A DNA stretch of 64,000 nt from Weissella cibaria KACC 11862 (GTDB taxonomy: Bacteria > Bacillota > Bacilli > Lactobacillales > Lactobacillaceae): assembly GCF_000193635.1 (NCBI RefSeq), contig NZ_AEKT01000049.1, positions 1-64,000 on the forward strand, read 5' to 3'. Both the position numbers and the translations under genes were made by a program. Every line of letters starts with the position of its first letter. Position 1 is the first letter of the stretch. Below, one piece after another: positions 35,078 through 44,548 of this stretch. Below the pieces are notes generated by a model that ran no database searches, was not told where the DNA came from, and saw only the letters and a program-made list of their open reading frames with translations.

Positions 35078-36511
35078 TTAGTCCTTGATGTCAACGTAAG
35101 TCAACTTGAACATGTTTGACAAGTCTTGCAATTGCTCGGCTGTAATCTTGAATGACAAGACCGTGTGGTGACCACCACCAACTGACATCCAACCAACAGC
35201 ACCCTTGTTCAAACCTTGCTTAGGCGTCCACAATTGCTTAGCCACTGGCAAGTGAGGCATTTCAGCTTCTGGCTTGTTACCAGTTACATCGTATGACATC
35301 AACTTGAACTCGTTACCGTAGTCGGCCATCGTGGCGTCGATTCCGTCACCTTCCATACCAGTGAAGACCAAACGTGCAGGATCGTCCTTACCACCGATTC
35401 CCAATGGGTGAACTTCAACACGTGGCTTGTCTGAAGCAATCGTTGGGTCAACTTCCAACATGTGTGAGCCCAAGATAGCTTCGTGACCCTTACGGAAGTC
35501 CAATGTGTAATCTTCCATGAAGACCGTTGACTCGTTGTGGGCCATGATCTTCATCAAGCGTACCAAGGCAGCCGTCTTCCAGTCACCTTCACCAGCAAAT
35601 CCGTAACCTTCAGCCATCAACAATTGTGCTGCCAAACCTGGCAATTGCTCCAAACCGAACAAGTCTTCGAAGTTGGTCGTGAAGGCCGTGTAACCATTCT
35701 TGTCCATGAAGTGCTTGATACCGAAGTACTCACGCAATTGGTACTTCACGTTGTGCTCAAACTTTTCTGGTGTATTGTCGCCGATAACGAAGTCGTATTC
35801 CTTTTCCAATTCAGCGTACTTAGCATCGATGTCGTCAGGGTTAACGGCATTAACCGCCTCAACCAAATCACCAACAGCCCAGTAATCAACCGTCCAACCG
35901 AACTTGATTTGTGCTTCAACCTTGTCACCGTCAGTAACAGCCACGTTACGCATCTTATCACCGAATGTCACAACCTTAATCTTGAATGATTCGTTGTAGG
36001 CAACTGCTACGTCCATCCAGTTAGCAACGGCTTCTTGCACTTCTTGGTCAGCCCAGTGACCTGAGATGATCTTGTTGTTGATACCCAAACGGGCGTTGAT
36101 GAAGGCGTACTCGCGGTCACCGTGGGCTGATTGGTTCGTGTTCATGTAGTCGAAGTCAATCGTGTCGTAAGGCAAGTTGTTCAAGAATTGCGTTGCCAAG
36201 TGCAACAATGGCTTTTGCAACAATTGCGTACCACGGATCCAGTTCTTAGCTGGTGAGAACGTGTGCATCCACGTAATTACACCGGCAACTGAATCGTCGA
36301 AGTTAGCTTCCTTCATGGCAGCTGCAATGTTTTCTGATGTCGTTGCCACCAACTTGAATTCAACTGGGTATGGCAAGACACCTGATTCATTCAAGCCATC
36401 GACAATCTTCTTCGCGTTTGATTCAACTTCTTGCAACGTCTCAGGTCCGTACAAGAATTGTGAACCCGTGATAAACCAGAACTTGTAGTTGTTAGTGTTA
36501 AACATAATCAT
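35078..36511 (-). CDS. araA: L-arabinose isomerase
   Basis: A 477-residue cytosolic enzyme converting L-arabinose to L-ribulose. It starts with [20 protein letters not shown] and carries the conserved [26 protein letters not shown] and GGGHHTVLS regions around the catalytic Glu and His residues; length is typical. The ATG follows AAGGGG closely; a second ATG two codons in is equally acceptable. It is the last gene of araB-araD-araA, 27 bases after araD, and feeds ribulose to AraB and, through xylulose 5-phosphate, to phosphoketolase. Confidence 0.96.
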   Translation of the reverse strand: MIMFNTNNYKFWFITGSQFLYGPETLQEVESNAKKIVDGLNESGVLPYPVEFKLVATTSENIAAAMKEANFDDSVAGVITWMHTFSPAKNWIRGTQLLQKPLLHLATQFLNNLPYDTIDFDYMNTNQSAHGDREYAFINARLGINNKIISGHWADQEVQEAVANWMDVAVAYNESFKIKVVTFGDKMRNVAVTDGDKVEAQIKFGWTVDYWAVGDLVEAVNAVNPDDIDAKYAELEKEYDFVIGDNTPEKFEHNVKYQLREYFGIKHFMDKNGYTAFTTNFEDLFGLEQLPGLAAQLLMAEGYGFAGEGDWKTAALVRLMKIMAHNESTVFMEDYTLDFRKGHEAILGSHMLEVDPTIASDKPRVEVHPLGIGGKDDPARLVFTGMEGDGIDATMADYGNEFKLMSYDVTGNKPEAEMPHLPVAKQLWTPKQGLNKGAVGWMSVGGGHHTVLSFKITAEQLQDLSNMFKLTYVDIKD

Positions 36512-36538
36512 TATTCCCCTTAAGTAATTTCCCGAATG

Positions 36539-37252
36539 TTAGTTAGTAACTTCTGTCTTCTTTTGACCGTAATAGGCGTTCGCACCGTGCTTACGCAAGT
36601 AGTGCTTATCCAACAACGTTTGTGACATGTGCACGTTGTGTGGGTTCAACATCATGGTGTGGTAGGCCATTTGTGCAACTTCCTCCAACACAACTGAGTT
36701 ATAAACCGCCTTCTCGGCATTTGGTCCCCAAACAAATGGGCCGTGATCTTGTACCAGAACCGCTGGTACTTCGTTAGGGTCGATGAAACGGTCTTCAAAC
36801 GTCTTTACAATGACATTTCCCGTCTCCAACTCGTAAGCCCCATTAATTTCAGCTTCCGTCATTAATGACGTGGCTGGAATATCACCGTAGAACGTATCCG
36901 CGTGTGTTGTACCAGCTGCTGGAATATCCACGCCAGCTTGCGCAAATGAAACAGCCCATGGTGAGTGCGTGTGCACAATGCCACCGATATCTGGGAATTC
37001 CTTGTACAAGACACGGTGTGTGTCCGTGTCGCTTGAAGGGTTCAAATCTCCTTCAACGACATTCCCGTCCAAATCAACGACAACCATGTCATCTGGCGTC
37101 AAATCATCATAATCAACCCCAGATGGCTTAATCACGAACAAACCACTTTCGCGATCAATTTCTGAAACATTTCCCCAAGTAAACTTAATCAAATCGTGCT
37201 TTGGCAAAGCCATGTTTGCCTCATACACGCGCTGCTTCAAGTTCTCCAACAT
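36539..37252 (-). CDS. araD: L-ribulose-5-phosphate 4-epimerase
   Basis: A 237-residue class II aldolase-like epimerase making D-xylulose 5-phosphate. Visible family motifs are [30 protein letters not shown], the zinc ligands [11 protein letters not shown] and the AYHTMMLNP end. I choose the ATG at 37250-37252 because AGGAGG is 9 bases upstream; the ATG at 37261 abuts it. The start lies 32 bases inside araB, so translation is coupled. Confidence 0.95.
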   Translation of the reverse strand: MLENLKQRVYEANMALPKHDLIKFTWGNVSEIDRESGLFVIKPSGVDYDDLTPDDMVVVDLDGNVVEGDLNPSSDTDTHRVLYKEFPDIGGIVHTHSPWAVSFAQAGVDIPAAGTTHADTFYGDIPATSLMTEAEINGAYELETGNVIVKTFEDRFIDPNEVPAVLVQDHGPFVWGPNAEKAVYNSVVLEEVAQMAYHTMMLNPHNVHMSQTLLDKHYLRKHGANAYYGQKKTEVTN

Positions 37253-38888
37253 GAATTTCATCCTCCTCTACTGTTGCAACTACCGGTTCGTCCGAGATGG
37301 CATCAATGGCGGCCTTTTCGATCGCGATACCGTCCTTGTAACGGACCATAAATTCTTCAAAACCAGCGACGTCAACTGGGTCAGGTGCCATCGTTGTACT
37401 GTCTTGGTTCGCGAAGACACGGTTCTCCAAGAAGTCCGCCAATGACTCACCAGCTTCACGCATCGTCACATATTGTGACAAGATTGCCATTCCCCAAGGG
37501 CCACCTTCACCAGCGTTCGTCATCAACGTCACTGGGGCGTCCATAACTGCGGCCAAAATCTTTTGACCAACAACTGGTGTGTTGAAAATACCACCTTGGG
37601 CAACAACTGAGTCCATCACAACATCTTCTTGCTTCAAGATGTCCAACCCAATCTTAACGGCACCGAAAGCTGAATAGAGGTGCATGCGCATCAAGTTAGG
37701 CAAGTTGAATTCCGCATTTGGCGTGCGGACAAATACCGGACGACCTTCGTTAACACCCGTGATGTTTTCACCTGAGTGGTAACCGTAGCTTAGCAAGCCA
37801 CCCGCGTCTGGGCGGGCATCCAAAACGGAACGGAACAAGGCACCGTACAAGTCATTGGCACTCAACTCAACGCCAATAGCTTGTGCGAATTGCTTAAACA
37901 TCCGAGCCCAAGCATTAATTTCTGATGAGCTGTTATTGGCGTGAACCATGGCAACTGCTGAACCATCAGGCGTCGTCACCATATCGATATCTTCGTGGGC
38001 TTGTGACAAAGCCTTTTCCAAGACGATCATGGCAAAGGCTGATGTACCAGCTGACACGTTAGCCGTACGCTGCTTAACTGAGTTCGTCGCAACCATTCCT
38101 GTACCAGCGTCTCCTTCAGGTGCTGCGGCAACCGCACCACCAACCAGCAAACCGCTTGGATCCAGCAACTTAGCACCCTCGTCTGTTAAGCGGCCGGCCT
38201 CTTCACCAGCTGACTTAACCGTTGGCAAGATGTCGCGTAACGTCCAGTGATATTGTTGGACTGACTTCAACTCGTTGAACTTGTTCAACATGCCTTCGTC
38301 ATAATCGACCGTGTTTGAATCGATTGGGAAGACCCCTGAGGCATCCCCAACACCCAATACCTTTTCACCGGTTACTTGCCAGTGCACGTAACCAGCCAAC
38401 GTCGTCATGAAGTCGATATCCTTCACGTGCGCCTCTTGGTTCAAGATAGCTTGGAACAAGTGGGCGATGCTCCAACGCTGTGGAATGTTAAAGTCGAACA
38501 ACTCTGTCAATTGGCTAGCGGCCTGACCCGTGATGGCGTTACGCCAAGTTCGGAAAGGTACCAACAAGTTGCCGCCCTTATCAAAGGCCATGTAACCGTG
38601 CATCATCGCTGCGAAACCAATTGATGACAAGTTACGGATAACTGTGCCATATTCGATGTTGACTTGATCCGCCATATCGCGGTAAGCATCTTGGACACCT
38701 GACCAGATATCTTCTAGTGAGTAAGTCCACACGCCATTTTCAAGCTTGTTTTCCCATTCATGACTTCCAACAGCGATTGTTGAGAAGTCTGTGGCAACCA
38801 AGACAGCCTTGATACGAGTTGAGCCGAACTCAATTCCCAAAGCGGCTTGACCGTTCATAATTTCGTTTTGAATTTGTTCTTTATTCAT
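37221..38888 (-). CDS. araB: L-ribulokinase
   Basis: A 555-residue FGGY-family kinase phosphorylating L-ribulose. [15 protein letters not shown] near residue 16 is the N-terminal phosphate loop; [20 protein letters not shown], quoted for position only, and [17 protein letters not shown], then [11 protein letters not shown], are C-terminal family motifs. The ATG at 38886-38888 is 9 bases after GAGGGG; the frame is open from a TTG at 38906. Its end overlaps araD by 32 bases. It is the first gene of the operon, under an AraR box and a cre site. Confidence 0.95.
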   Translation of the reverse strand: MNKEQIQNEIMNGQAALGIEFGSTRIKAVLVATDFSTIAVGSHEWENKLENGVWTYSLEDIWSGVQDAYRDMADQVNIEYGTVIRNLSSIGFAAMMHGYMAFDKGGNLLVPFRTWRNAITGQAASQLTELFDFNIPQRWSIAHLFQAILNQEAHVKDIDFMTTLAGYVHWQVTGEKVLGVGDASGVFPIDSNTVDYDEGMLNKFNELKSVQQYHWTLRDILPTVKSAGEEAGRLTDEGAKLLDPSGLLVGGAVAAAPEGDAGTGMVATNSVKQRTANVSAGTSAFAMIVLEKALSQAHEDIDMVTTPDGSAVAMVHANNSSSEINAWARMFKQFAQAIGVELSANDLYGALFRSVLDARPDAGGLLSYGYHSGENITGVNEGRPVFVRTPNAEFNLPNLMRMHLYSAFGAVKIGLDILKQEDVVMDSVVAQGGIFNTPVVGQKILAAVMDAPVTLMTNAGEGGPWGMAILSQYVTMREAGESLADFLENRVFANQDSTTMAPDPVDVAGFEEFMVRYKDGIAIEKAAIDAISDEPVVATVEEDEIHVGELEAARV

Positions 38889-38926
38889 TATTCCGTTTCC
38901 CCTCAAACGAGAATCATTTTGCGTTT

Positions 38927-38972
38927 TGTAATCGTTTACATGAATTATATTAAATCACTTGTCCGTACAAAT
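38927..38972 (-). promoter_or_regulatory. araB promoter with AraR-like box and cre-like site
   Basis: ACTTGTCCGTACAAAT (38957-38972) is a palindromic box of the AraR type covering the -35. TATAAT on the minus strand (38944-38949) is a perfect -10. TGTAATCGTTTACA (38927-38940) matches the cre consensus with one mismatch and lies just downstream of the start. Further half-boxes with TTGTCCG or CGGACAA lie at about 38983, 39032, 39082 and 39114. Confidence 0.8.
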
Positions 38973-39169
38973 CAAGAACAAATTCGGACAATTCACAATT
39001 GGGACATATAAATCACAGTTAATTCACGTTAGTTGTCCGGATTAAGTCGTTTAAAACGCCTATTCTCGGGCATTTCTTTAATTCCGGACAAATGTAGCGG
39101 TTGTTTTAATTTTGCGTACAAATGTTGGTTGTTGGTAGTTTAAACGGTGCGTTGTTACGTTTATAGCGT

Positions 39170-39391
39170 GTCGTCGCGTTGCGACGAGGCATAGGGGTGC
39201 GGGATTAGCTTCGACAAAGATTGCATCTAGGCAACTCCGCCGGCGCGAGCACCGGCTAGCTCCCAAATAATTGGGTTAAGGGTCTGGTTCCGTATCGCCT
39301 TGTCTAACCGGCGGTCGGCCGAACTTGTGAGTTCCCTACCTGCAATCGCTACGCTAATCCCGCACCCCTATGCCAGCAGCCAAGTTATTCT
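39170..39391 (-). repeat. Structured intergenic element, copy 3 (222 bp)
   Basis: The copy with the most different and best paired outer stem: 39188-39209 with 39353-39374, 22 perfect base pairs, with AGGGGTGCGGGATTAGC where copy 1 has GGTGGGTGGAGTGTGAC. The inner stem (GATTGCATC...) has three true mismatches. Core and 5' hairpin equal copy 1. It lies between the divergent araB and metallophosphoesterase genes, beyond the AraR boxes. The rest of this 699-base gap holds the araB control region and a hairpin at 39452. Confidence 0.9.
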
Positions 39392-39451
39392 ATGTTTGTT
39401 TGATTGTCATGGATATAATCAAACACGGCAGAGAACATCCTGACACTACAC

Positions 39452-39490
39452 AAAATCCCCATTTCACTTAATCGTGATCTGGGGATTTTT
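39452..39490 (+). terminator. Terminator-like hairpin without an upstream plus-strand gene
   Basis: AAAATCCCC pairs with GGGGATTTTT around a 20-base loop that itself holds TCAC/GTGA; TTTTTCTTCT follows on the plus strand. No plus-strand gene precedes it, so it may end a transcript from element copy 3 or protect the downstream gene from read-through. Confidence 0.55.
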
Positions 39491-39587
39491 CTTCTACGTA
39501 TATATTTAAATATAGATATGTCTGTAAAACCATCTATGCACCGCTACACCTGGAAGTGGTACACGGTTTCGCAGAGAGGCTAGTGAT

Positions 39588-41504
39588 ATGACTAACGAAA
39601 ACAACAACTTGCCCCGATTGATTGAGGAGCAAATAAAACAATACCCACAGAACAGACGCCGACCTGTAAATAAGGTGGTATATGCGAATCGATACTTCGC
39701 ATTGGAGAACAACATTAAAGAGAACACATTCAGCATCGTTGCTAATGATTTGGTGTTCTCTGCGATTCCCTATGACACGGCCCGATACTATATCGAGCGT
39801 GCCGCGCGTTACTCAATGTTGAGCCCAGAGAAAACTCGACGGTATTTAGAAAGCCACGAAGATAACATCAAAACATACATTGGCAAAGCTTTAATGCAGC
39901 AAGCCGGCGTTATGTATCCTTATGGACCCGATGTCGATGAGTTCGTCGCTAAAAACGAAACACACATAACTGCTGAGTACCATAAAATCTTTGAACATCC
40001 TTTATTTGAAATTCAAGTTCTGGGGCGCCTGATGCAACATGACTCAACCGGTCCATTATCTGCTAATCTTGCTGGTAAGTTCCTGTACGACAGCAATCGG
40101 TTCACCGGTATTATAGGCTACATCTCGGAATACATGAAGTTTATCGCCCAAGTTACTGATGATCTGCAGATTTCTACCGATGGTTCGGGTGTTATGTCGT
40201 TGTCCGAAGGGACGAATCTTGAGAATTTATATGTGTCTGCAGATACAGACCTGACCCGCGTGTCGGAATTATTACCTGCAGGAACGGCGGCCGGGTTTAA
40301 CTCGCGCGCTGTGTCTAATATAAATGAAGGTCAATATGATGATCCCGACACGCAAATTTTGTTAAAGTCTGTTGTTGGCGCAGAATTGTCTAAAGCACGT
40401 CAAAACTATACGGCACACTCAGTAAACCCTAAACTTATTGATCCGTACTACAAAATTGTGTTGCCAACGTCAAATAACAATAAAATCAACGTTGTATCCG
40501 ACATCCACGCCGGTGTAGCAAATAAGAATCTGACTTCGTTACCATTCAGCAATGATAACTTCAACATCATTGCCGGCGACGCGTCTGATGGTCGCGTGTC
40601 TGACAAAAATATCAAAGGGATATACGTTATTGGAAATCACGATATGACCGATGTGTTAGCTGGCACGATCGTGTCGAAAGACGACACATTGGCAAAGTAT
40701 CGTGACTATCAATGGTTCCAATTGCTGGTTGCGAATCTTGGAAACGATGCATGGCCACTACTTCCTGCTGGTGACAACGACATCTATGCCTATATCGCCG
40801 ATGACGTTCAGTCTAGATTTCCACAGTTAAAGGTGTTGAACAATGAAAGTACGATGTACGCCGGCGTACGTTATGCTGGTTTGACGGTCCCAATTCGTTT
40901 TTCAAATCAGGCGACTGAGCAGCAATGGATTGCCGATGAATTGATTCGAATCCTGGGAGATGACACCACCACACCAACAGTTGTAGTTAGTCACGCCCCC
41001 ATCTTCAATGAATTGAGCATGCTGTCAAAAAAGAGCAAATCGTTCAATGATAAGTATGCTTTGTCCAATAATCAGCTGGCCAAGATATTCACGCAGTACA
41101 ACGTCGTTGGCGTGGTCCACGGACACCATCATATTCCAGCTGCTCAAGCGAACTGGCATAAGATTGTTAAACAGTTCGGACGACCTATGTTTGTTATCGA
41201 CTCAATTTATGCCAATAACAATACAGGCCAAGAATTAGAAAAAGAGTTCACTCGTCAGCGCCGCGCTGCAGAGTCAGAAAAACGGAACAACCCAAATCAA
41301 CTAGCTGCACGTAAAGCCCGTATCGAAGCCAAGACCCGCGAATACACTGTAGATGATGATATTAAACAAGTCGTTGGCCTGACCTATGAGAAGCCACGTA
41401 ATCGTTATACTGTTGATAAAACTATCGATGGCAAGCATATACGTAAACGCTTCTTAAATAAGGCTGAAGCAATTTCTTATCTGAACCAATTGAACGGACA
41501 TTAA
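39588..41504 (+). CDS. Metallophosphoesterase with C-terminal AP2-like DNA-binding segment
   Basis: A 638-residue protein of unusual build. Residues 1-290 are of unknown type, mostly helical. Residues 300-540 carry the calcineurin-like metal motifs in order: SDIHAG near 304, GDASDG near 328, GNHDM at 349, VVSHAP near 466 and GHHHIP at 512. A basic linker follows, and the last 50 residues (RYTVDKTIDGKHIRKRF, then KAEAISYLNQL) resemble the AP2-like arm-binding fold of phage integrases and homing endonucleases. The ATG follows GAGAGG at 8 bases. It is a lone plus-strand gene inside the arabinose region and probably of mobile or phage origin. Function not known. Confidence 0.75.
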   Translation: MTNENNNLPRLIEEQIKQYPQNRRRPVNKVVYANRYFALENNIKENTFSIVANDLVFSAIPYDTARYYIERAARYSMLSPEKTRRYLESHEDNIKTYIGKALMQQAGVMYPYGPDVDEFVAKNETHITAEYHKIFEHPLFEIQVLGRLMQHDSTGPLSANLAGKFLYDSNRFTGIIGYISEYMKFIAQVTDDLQISTDGSGVMSLSEGTNLENLYVSADTDLTRVSELLPAGTAAGFNSRAVSNINEGQYDDPDTQILLKSVVGAELSKARQNYTAHSVNPKLIDPYYKIVLPTSNNNKINVVSDIHAGVANKNLTSLPFSNDNFNIIAGDASDGRVSDKNIKGIYVIGNHDMTDVLAGTIVSKDDTLAKYRDYQWFQLLVANLGNDAWPLLPAGDNDIYAYIADDVQSRFPQLKVLNNESTMYAGVRYAGLTVPIRFSNQATEQQWIADELIRILGDDTTTPTVVVSHAPIFNELSMLSKKSKSFNDKYALSNNQLAKIFTQYNVVGVVHGHHHIPAAQANWHKIVKQFGRPMFVIDSIYANNNTGQELEKEFTRQRRAAESEKRNNPNQLAARKARIEAKTREYTVDDDIKQVVGLTYEKPRNRYTVDKTIDGKHIRKRFLNKAEAISYLNQLNGH

Positions 41505-41507
41505 TCA

Positions 41508-41543
41508 AAGCCACCGCATTGTACTAGTTTGCGGTGGCTTTTT
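41508..41543 (+). terminator. Terminator after the metallophosphoesterase gene
   Basis: AAGCCACCGCA pairs with TGCGGTGGCTT around a 13-base spacer, followed by T on the plus strand, 4 bases past the stop. Confidence 0.87.
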
Positions 41544-41663
41544 ACATGGTCAATCCGCAACTATTTCCGTGGTTTAGTAACCACTCCTCAGAACGTGGAT
41601 AAGACGACTAGCAAGAAGATTTTGAAACAAATTGACTTCACCAAAAATAACAAGTCGCTGTAG
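41541..41663 (+). pseudogene. Possible decayed 3' gene fragment
   Basis: An open frame runs without a start codon into a stop at 41661-41663 and ends with KKILKQIDFTKNNKSL, a coding-like lysine-rich tail. It is preceded by a terminator, so it is not expressed as part of the upstream gene. It may be the end of a lost transposase or other gene; I cannot name it. The rest of the 355-base gap holds only terminators. Confidence 0.3.
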
Positions 41664-41768
41664 TTGCACTTTAAATTTTTGGTTTCCAAAGGCACTTTAT
41701 GAGCGTTTACTATTACAAATAGGTATGTATTTCGCCATTTGTCATAGATTCAAAATTCCGATCAAACA

Positions 41769-41803
41769 AAAATCCCAGCAAGCCTCGCTGGACTTACTGG
41801 GAT
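41769..41803 (-). terminator. Terminator after the oligosaccharide symporter
   Basis: ATCCCAG pairs with CTGGGAT around an 18-base loop, followed by TTTTTG on the minus strand, 57 bases past the stop. Confidence 0.7.
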
Positions 41804-41859
41804 AATTTTGGAATTATTAGCCTAAAAAATCTCTCACAATTTTTAAGGGTTAATTGGCG

Positions 41860-43137
41860 TTACGCCTGGGATTCAGTTACCTGCTCCACGGGGCCACCCG
41901 CTGCCTCTTCGACTGGGTTAACCTTCTTCTCACGCTCCAAGAAGAATACGGCTACCAACGTGATAACCATAACCACAGCTGACATCATCAAGTACGTTGA
42001 TTGGTAACCAACCTTGTCGTACATTGATCCAGCGACTGTTGAGAAGATAAAGACTGAGATTTGCTTAGCAAAGTTAGATGCCAAGGCGTAAACTGTTGCG
42101 TACAGACGGATGTCGAAGGCGCCTGAGATGTACTTCATGATTGAAACCAACAACAATGGCATTTCGAAACCAGCTAGCAAACGGAAGAAGACAATCCACT
42201 CCCATGATGGTGCCATGGCTGATCCGAAGATACGCACGAACGTCAAGAATCCGTAAATCAACAAACCGTTACGCGCACCAATCTTGTTGATGATGTAAGG
42301 CATCGGAATCATCAAGCACAATTCAATCACTGTTTGCGCTGAGTTCATGTATGAGTACATGATTGTTCCTTGTGAGTCAGTCTCAAAGAACGTCTTGAAG
42401 AAGACGATAAATTGTTGGTCGAACACGTCGAACAAAGCTGAGGCACCCATGTAGAACAAGGCCAAAATCCAGAAGTTACGCAACTTGAAGATTGAGAAGA
42501 TATCCTTCTTAGTCAACTTTTCGTTTGAAGCACCCATTGCAGCGGCTGCGTTTGAGAAGTTAATCTTCGTTGAGAACAACAACAACATCGTCAACAAAAC
42601 AGCTGACGCCGAGCAGGCCCACCAGATAGCGTTTGGTTGCCACAAGAACAAACGACCGGCTACCAAAGCTGATACGGCTCCGGCAACTGATCCACCCATA
42701 CGCGAGTGACCAAACTCAAACTTGTTTGCCAATGAGGCACGTTGTACGTACTGCTCAATAACTGACACACCACCATTCAAGATGAAGGCCAACACAATAC
42801 CAGTTACGATTGAAGCCAAAACTGGGCTGATGGCCAAGATTGGCATGAAGGCCCATTGGAAGTAAGGGCCGATAAAGATTCCAGCAATTGCAATCGTAAT
42901 TAACAACGTCTTTTTAAAGACCAACTTATCGGAAATAACTCCGAACAACGGTTGGAACAGCAATGACATTCCAGCCATCAATGAGAAGACCACCCCTGAT
43001 TGCGCGCCTGATAGGCCAGCTTGTTGACCTAACCAAAGCGTCAAGAATCCATATGTAATCGCCCAAATAAAGAAGTAACTAAAGTGCGAAGCCGCAAATC
43101 CCCAGAAATGCTTGCTCTCCTTAACAACTTGACTCAT
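41860..43137 (-). CDS. Oligosaccharide:proton symporter (LacY-type MFS)
   Basis: A 425-residue, 12-helix transporter of the oligosaccharide:H+ symporter family. The N-terminal HFWGFAASHFSYFFIWAITYGFLTLWL, cited as a region, and SDKLVFKKTLL after helix 2 fit LacY/RafB-like proteins. It lies 26 bases after GH43 in the same operon, under AraR control, so import of arabinose-containing oligosaccharides is the likely job. The ATG has GGGG at 7 bases. Confidence 0.87.
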   Translation of the reverse strand: MSQVVKESKHFWGFAASHFSYFFIWAITYGFLTLWLGQQAGLSGAQSGVVFSLMAGMSLLFQPLFGVISDKLVFKKTLLITIAIAGIFIGPYFQWAFMPILAISPVLASIVTGIVLAFILNGGVSVIEQYVQRASLANKFEFGHSRMGGSVAGAVSALVAGRLFLWQPNAIWWACSASAVLLTMLLLFSTKINFSNAAAAMGASNEKLTKKDIFSIFKLRNFWILALFYMGASALFDVFDQQFIVFFKTFFETDSQGTIMYSYMNSAQTVIELCLMIPMPYIINKIGARNGLLIYGFLTFVRIFGSAMAPSWEWIVFFRLLAGFEMPLLLVSIMKYISGAFDIRLYATVYALASNFAKQISVFIFSTVAGSMYDKVGYQSTYLMMSAVVMVITLVAVFFLEREKKVNPVEEAAGGPVEQVTESQA

Positions 43138-43163
43138 GATAATCCCCCTGAGTTTTCATTCAA

Positions 43164-44138
43164 TTAGTTAAAAGTAAATGGTTGTGGCTTGCCAAACACT
43201 GGGAAGCCTTCATCGTCCCACTCAAATGGTTGTACCATCGTGTGGCGGTTTGGATCATACAAAGGATCACCCTTGATATCCAGGTAGTTACGCACGTGGT
43301 AAACCAACAAATCGGTTTCACCATCTTCAGCAACCGTAAATGAGTTGTGACCCGGACCGTACAAACCGTTTTCCATATCTGATTGGAAAACAGGGTGGTC
43401 CAACTTATGCCAGTTTGCAGCGTCTAAGACATCCTTGTCATCTTCGATCCACAACATCCCCATCGCGTAGTTTTCATCAGTGGCCGAGCCAGAGAACGTC
43501 AAGAACACCTTGCCGTTACGCTTCAAGATAGCTGGTCCTTCGTTCACCCAGAAAATCTTAGTTTCCCAGTCGAACTCTGGCTTTGACAACATAACTGGCG
43601 CCGTCTTCAACGTCCATGGATTTTCCATTTCAGCGATGTACAAGTTTGAGTTACCCTTAATCTCCGGGTCCTTTTGCGCCCAAACGTAGTACAGCTTGTC
43701 GTTTAATTCAAATGACGTTGCATCCAGGGCAAATGAATCAAGGTGCGTTTCAATTTGTCCCTTTTCAACCCAGTTTTCTTCTGTTTCCATTGGGTCTTCT
43801 GCGTCGCACTCGATGGCAAACATGCGGTGTTGGAACATGCCGTTTTCATCAAATGCCGTTGTATGTGAAGCAGCATAGTACACATACCACTTACCTTCCG
43901 TGTAGTGTAACTCTGGTGCCCAAATCAATTCGCTTTGTGCGCCGGTCCCTGAATCGTGCTTACGCCAGATTGTGCGTGGCATTGCGTGAGCCAAACCATC
44001 AATCGTCTTCGCACGACGTAACTCAATCAAGTTGTAAGCTGGTACCGAAGCAACAAAGTAGTAATAACCATCCGTGTGCTTGTAGATATATGGATCAGCA
44101 CGTTGGATGATCACTGGGTTTTCGTAGCGAACTGTCAT
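43164..44138 (-). CDS. Glycoside hydrolase family 43 (arabinofuranosidase type)
   Basis: A 324-residue five-bladed propeller enzyme without a signal peptide, so it acts in the cytoplasm on imported oligosaccharides. RADPYIYKHTDGYYYF carries the catalytic base Asp near residue 16; WAPELHYTEGKWYVYYAA and NEGPAILKRNGKVFLTFS with the acid Glu follow, then YGPGHNSF. Specificity for alpha-arabinofuranosides is inferred from the operon and the AraR boxes. The ATG follows TAGGAG at 10 bases. Confidence 0.9.
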   Translation of the reverse strand: MTVRYENPVIIQRADPYIYKHTDGYYYFVASVPAYNLIELRRAKTIDGLAHAMPRTIWRKHDSGTGAQSELIWAPELHYTEGKWYVYYAASHTTAFDENGMFQHRMFAIECDAEDPMETEENWVEKGQIETHLDSFALDATSFELNDKLYYVWAQKDPEIKGNSNLYIAEMENPWTLKTAPVMLSKPEFDWETKIFWVNEGPAILKRNGKVFLTFSGSATDENYAMGMLWIEDDKDVLDAANWHKLDHPVFQSDMENGLYGPGHNSFTVAEDGETDLLVYHVRNYLDIKGDPLYDPNRHTMVQPFEWDDEGFPVFGKPQPFTFN

Positions 44139-44162
44139 ATCTGTTAAACTCCTAAAATTTCT

Positions 44163-44216
44163 TGAAAGCGTTTTCTTTCTTTTACGAGTATTATTAAAAC
44201 ACTTGTACGGACAACT
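44163..44216 (-). promoter_or_regulatory. Control region of the GH43-symporter operon: AraR box and cre site
   Basis: ACTTGTACGGACAACT (44201-44216) is an AraR-type palindrome. TGAAAGCGTTTTCT (44163-44176) fits the cre consensus at every position and lies between the likely -10 (around 44190) and the start codon, a roadblock position. Confidence 0.82.
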
Positions 44217-44411
44217 TACAACCCCAAAAGCATTCAGTTCACGTTCAATTCACATTTTCTTAAACTTTGATACATTTATCACAAATTAAAAATACGGTTT
44301 TTTAGTTAGAAAAACGCCTATTTATAGGCGTTACGTATAATTTTAGGCCTGTTTTGTACCAGAATGAACTTTACGCTAGTGATTGTTGTCCGTTATTCCG
44401 GATGCGCTTAC

Positions 44412-44427
44412 ATTTGTACGGACAATG
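44412..44427. promoter_or_regulatory. AraR-type box upstream of araR
   Basis: ATTTGTACGGACAATG is nearly the same as the box at 44201. Half-boxes lie at 44386 (TTGTCCG) and 44488 (CCGGACAATT), the last just before the araR -10 TATAAT (44503-44508), so araR probably represses itself. Confidence 0.75.
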
Positions 44428-44548
44428 ATTGATTATTGCTTATTTACGTCTGTTTTTCATAACAATTCACGGTTTTGTCTAACACAACCGGACAATTACT
44501 TGTATAATGAATATCATAAATAAACACGACAGAGAGATTGGGTCTAAT

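Noticed and set aside
39078-39266. Minus-strand ORF of 62 codons overlapping element copy 3
   Set aside because: It lies in the folded repeat and the AraR boxes, has no ribosome site and is not kept in the other copies.
39588-41504. A prophage around the metallophosphoesterase
   Set aside because: No integrase, portal, terminase or lysis gene and no attachment-site repeats are in the neighbourhood.
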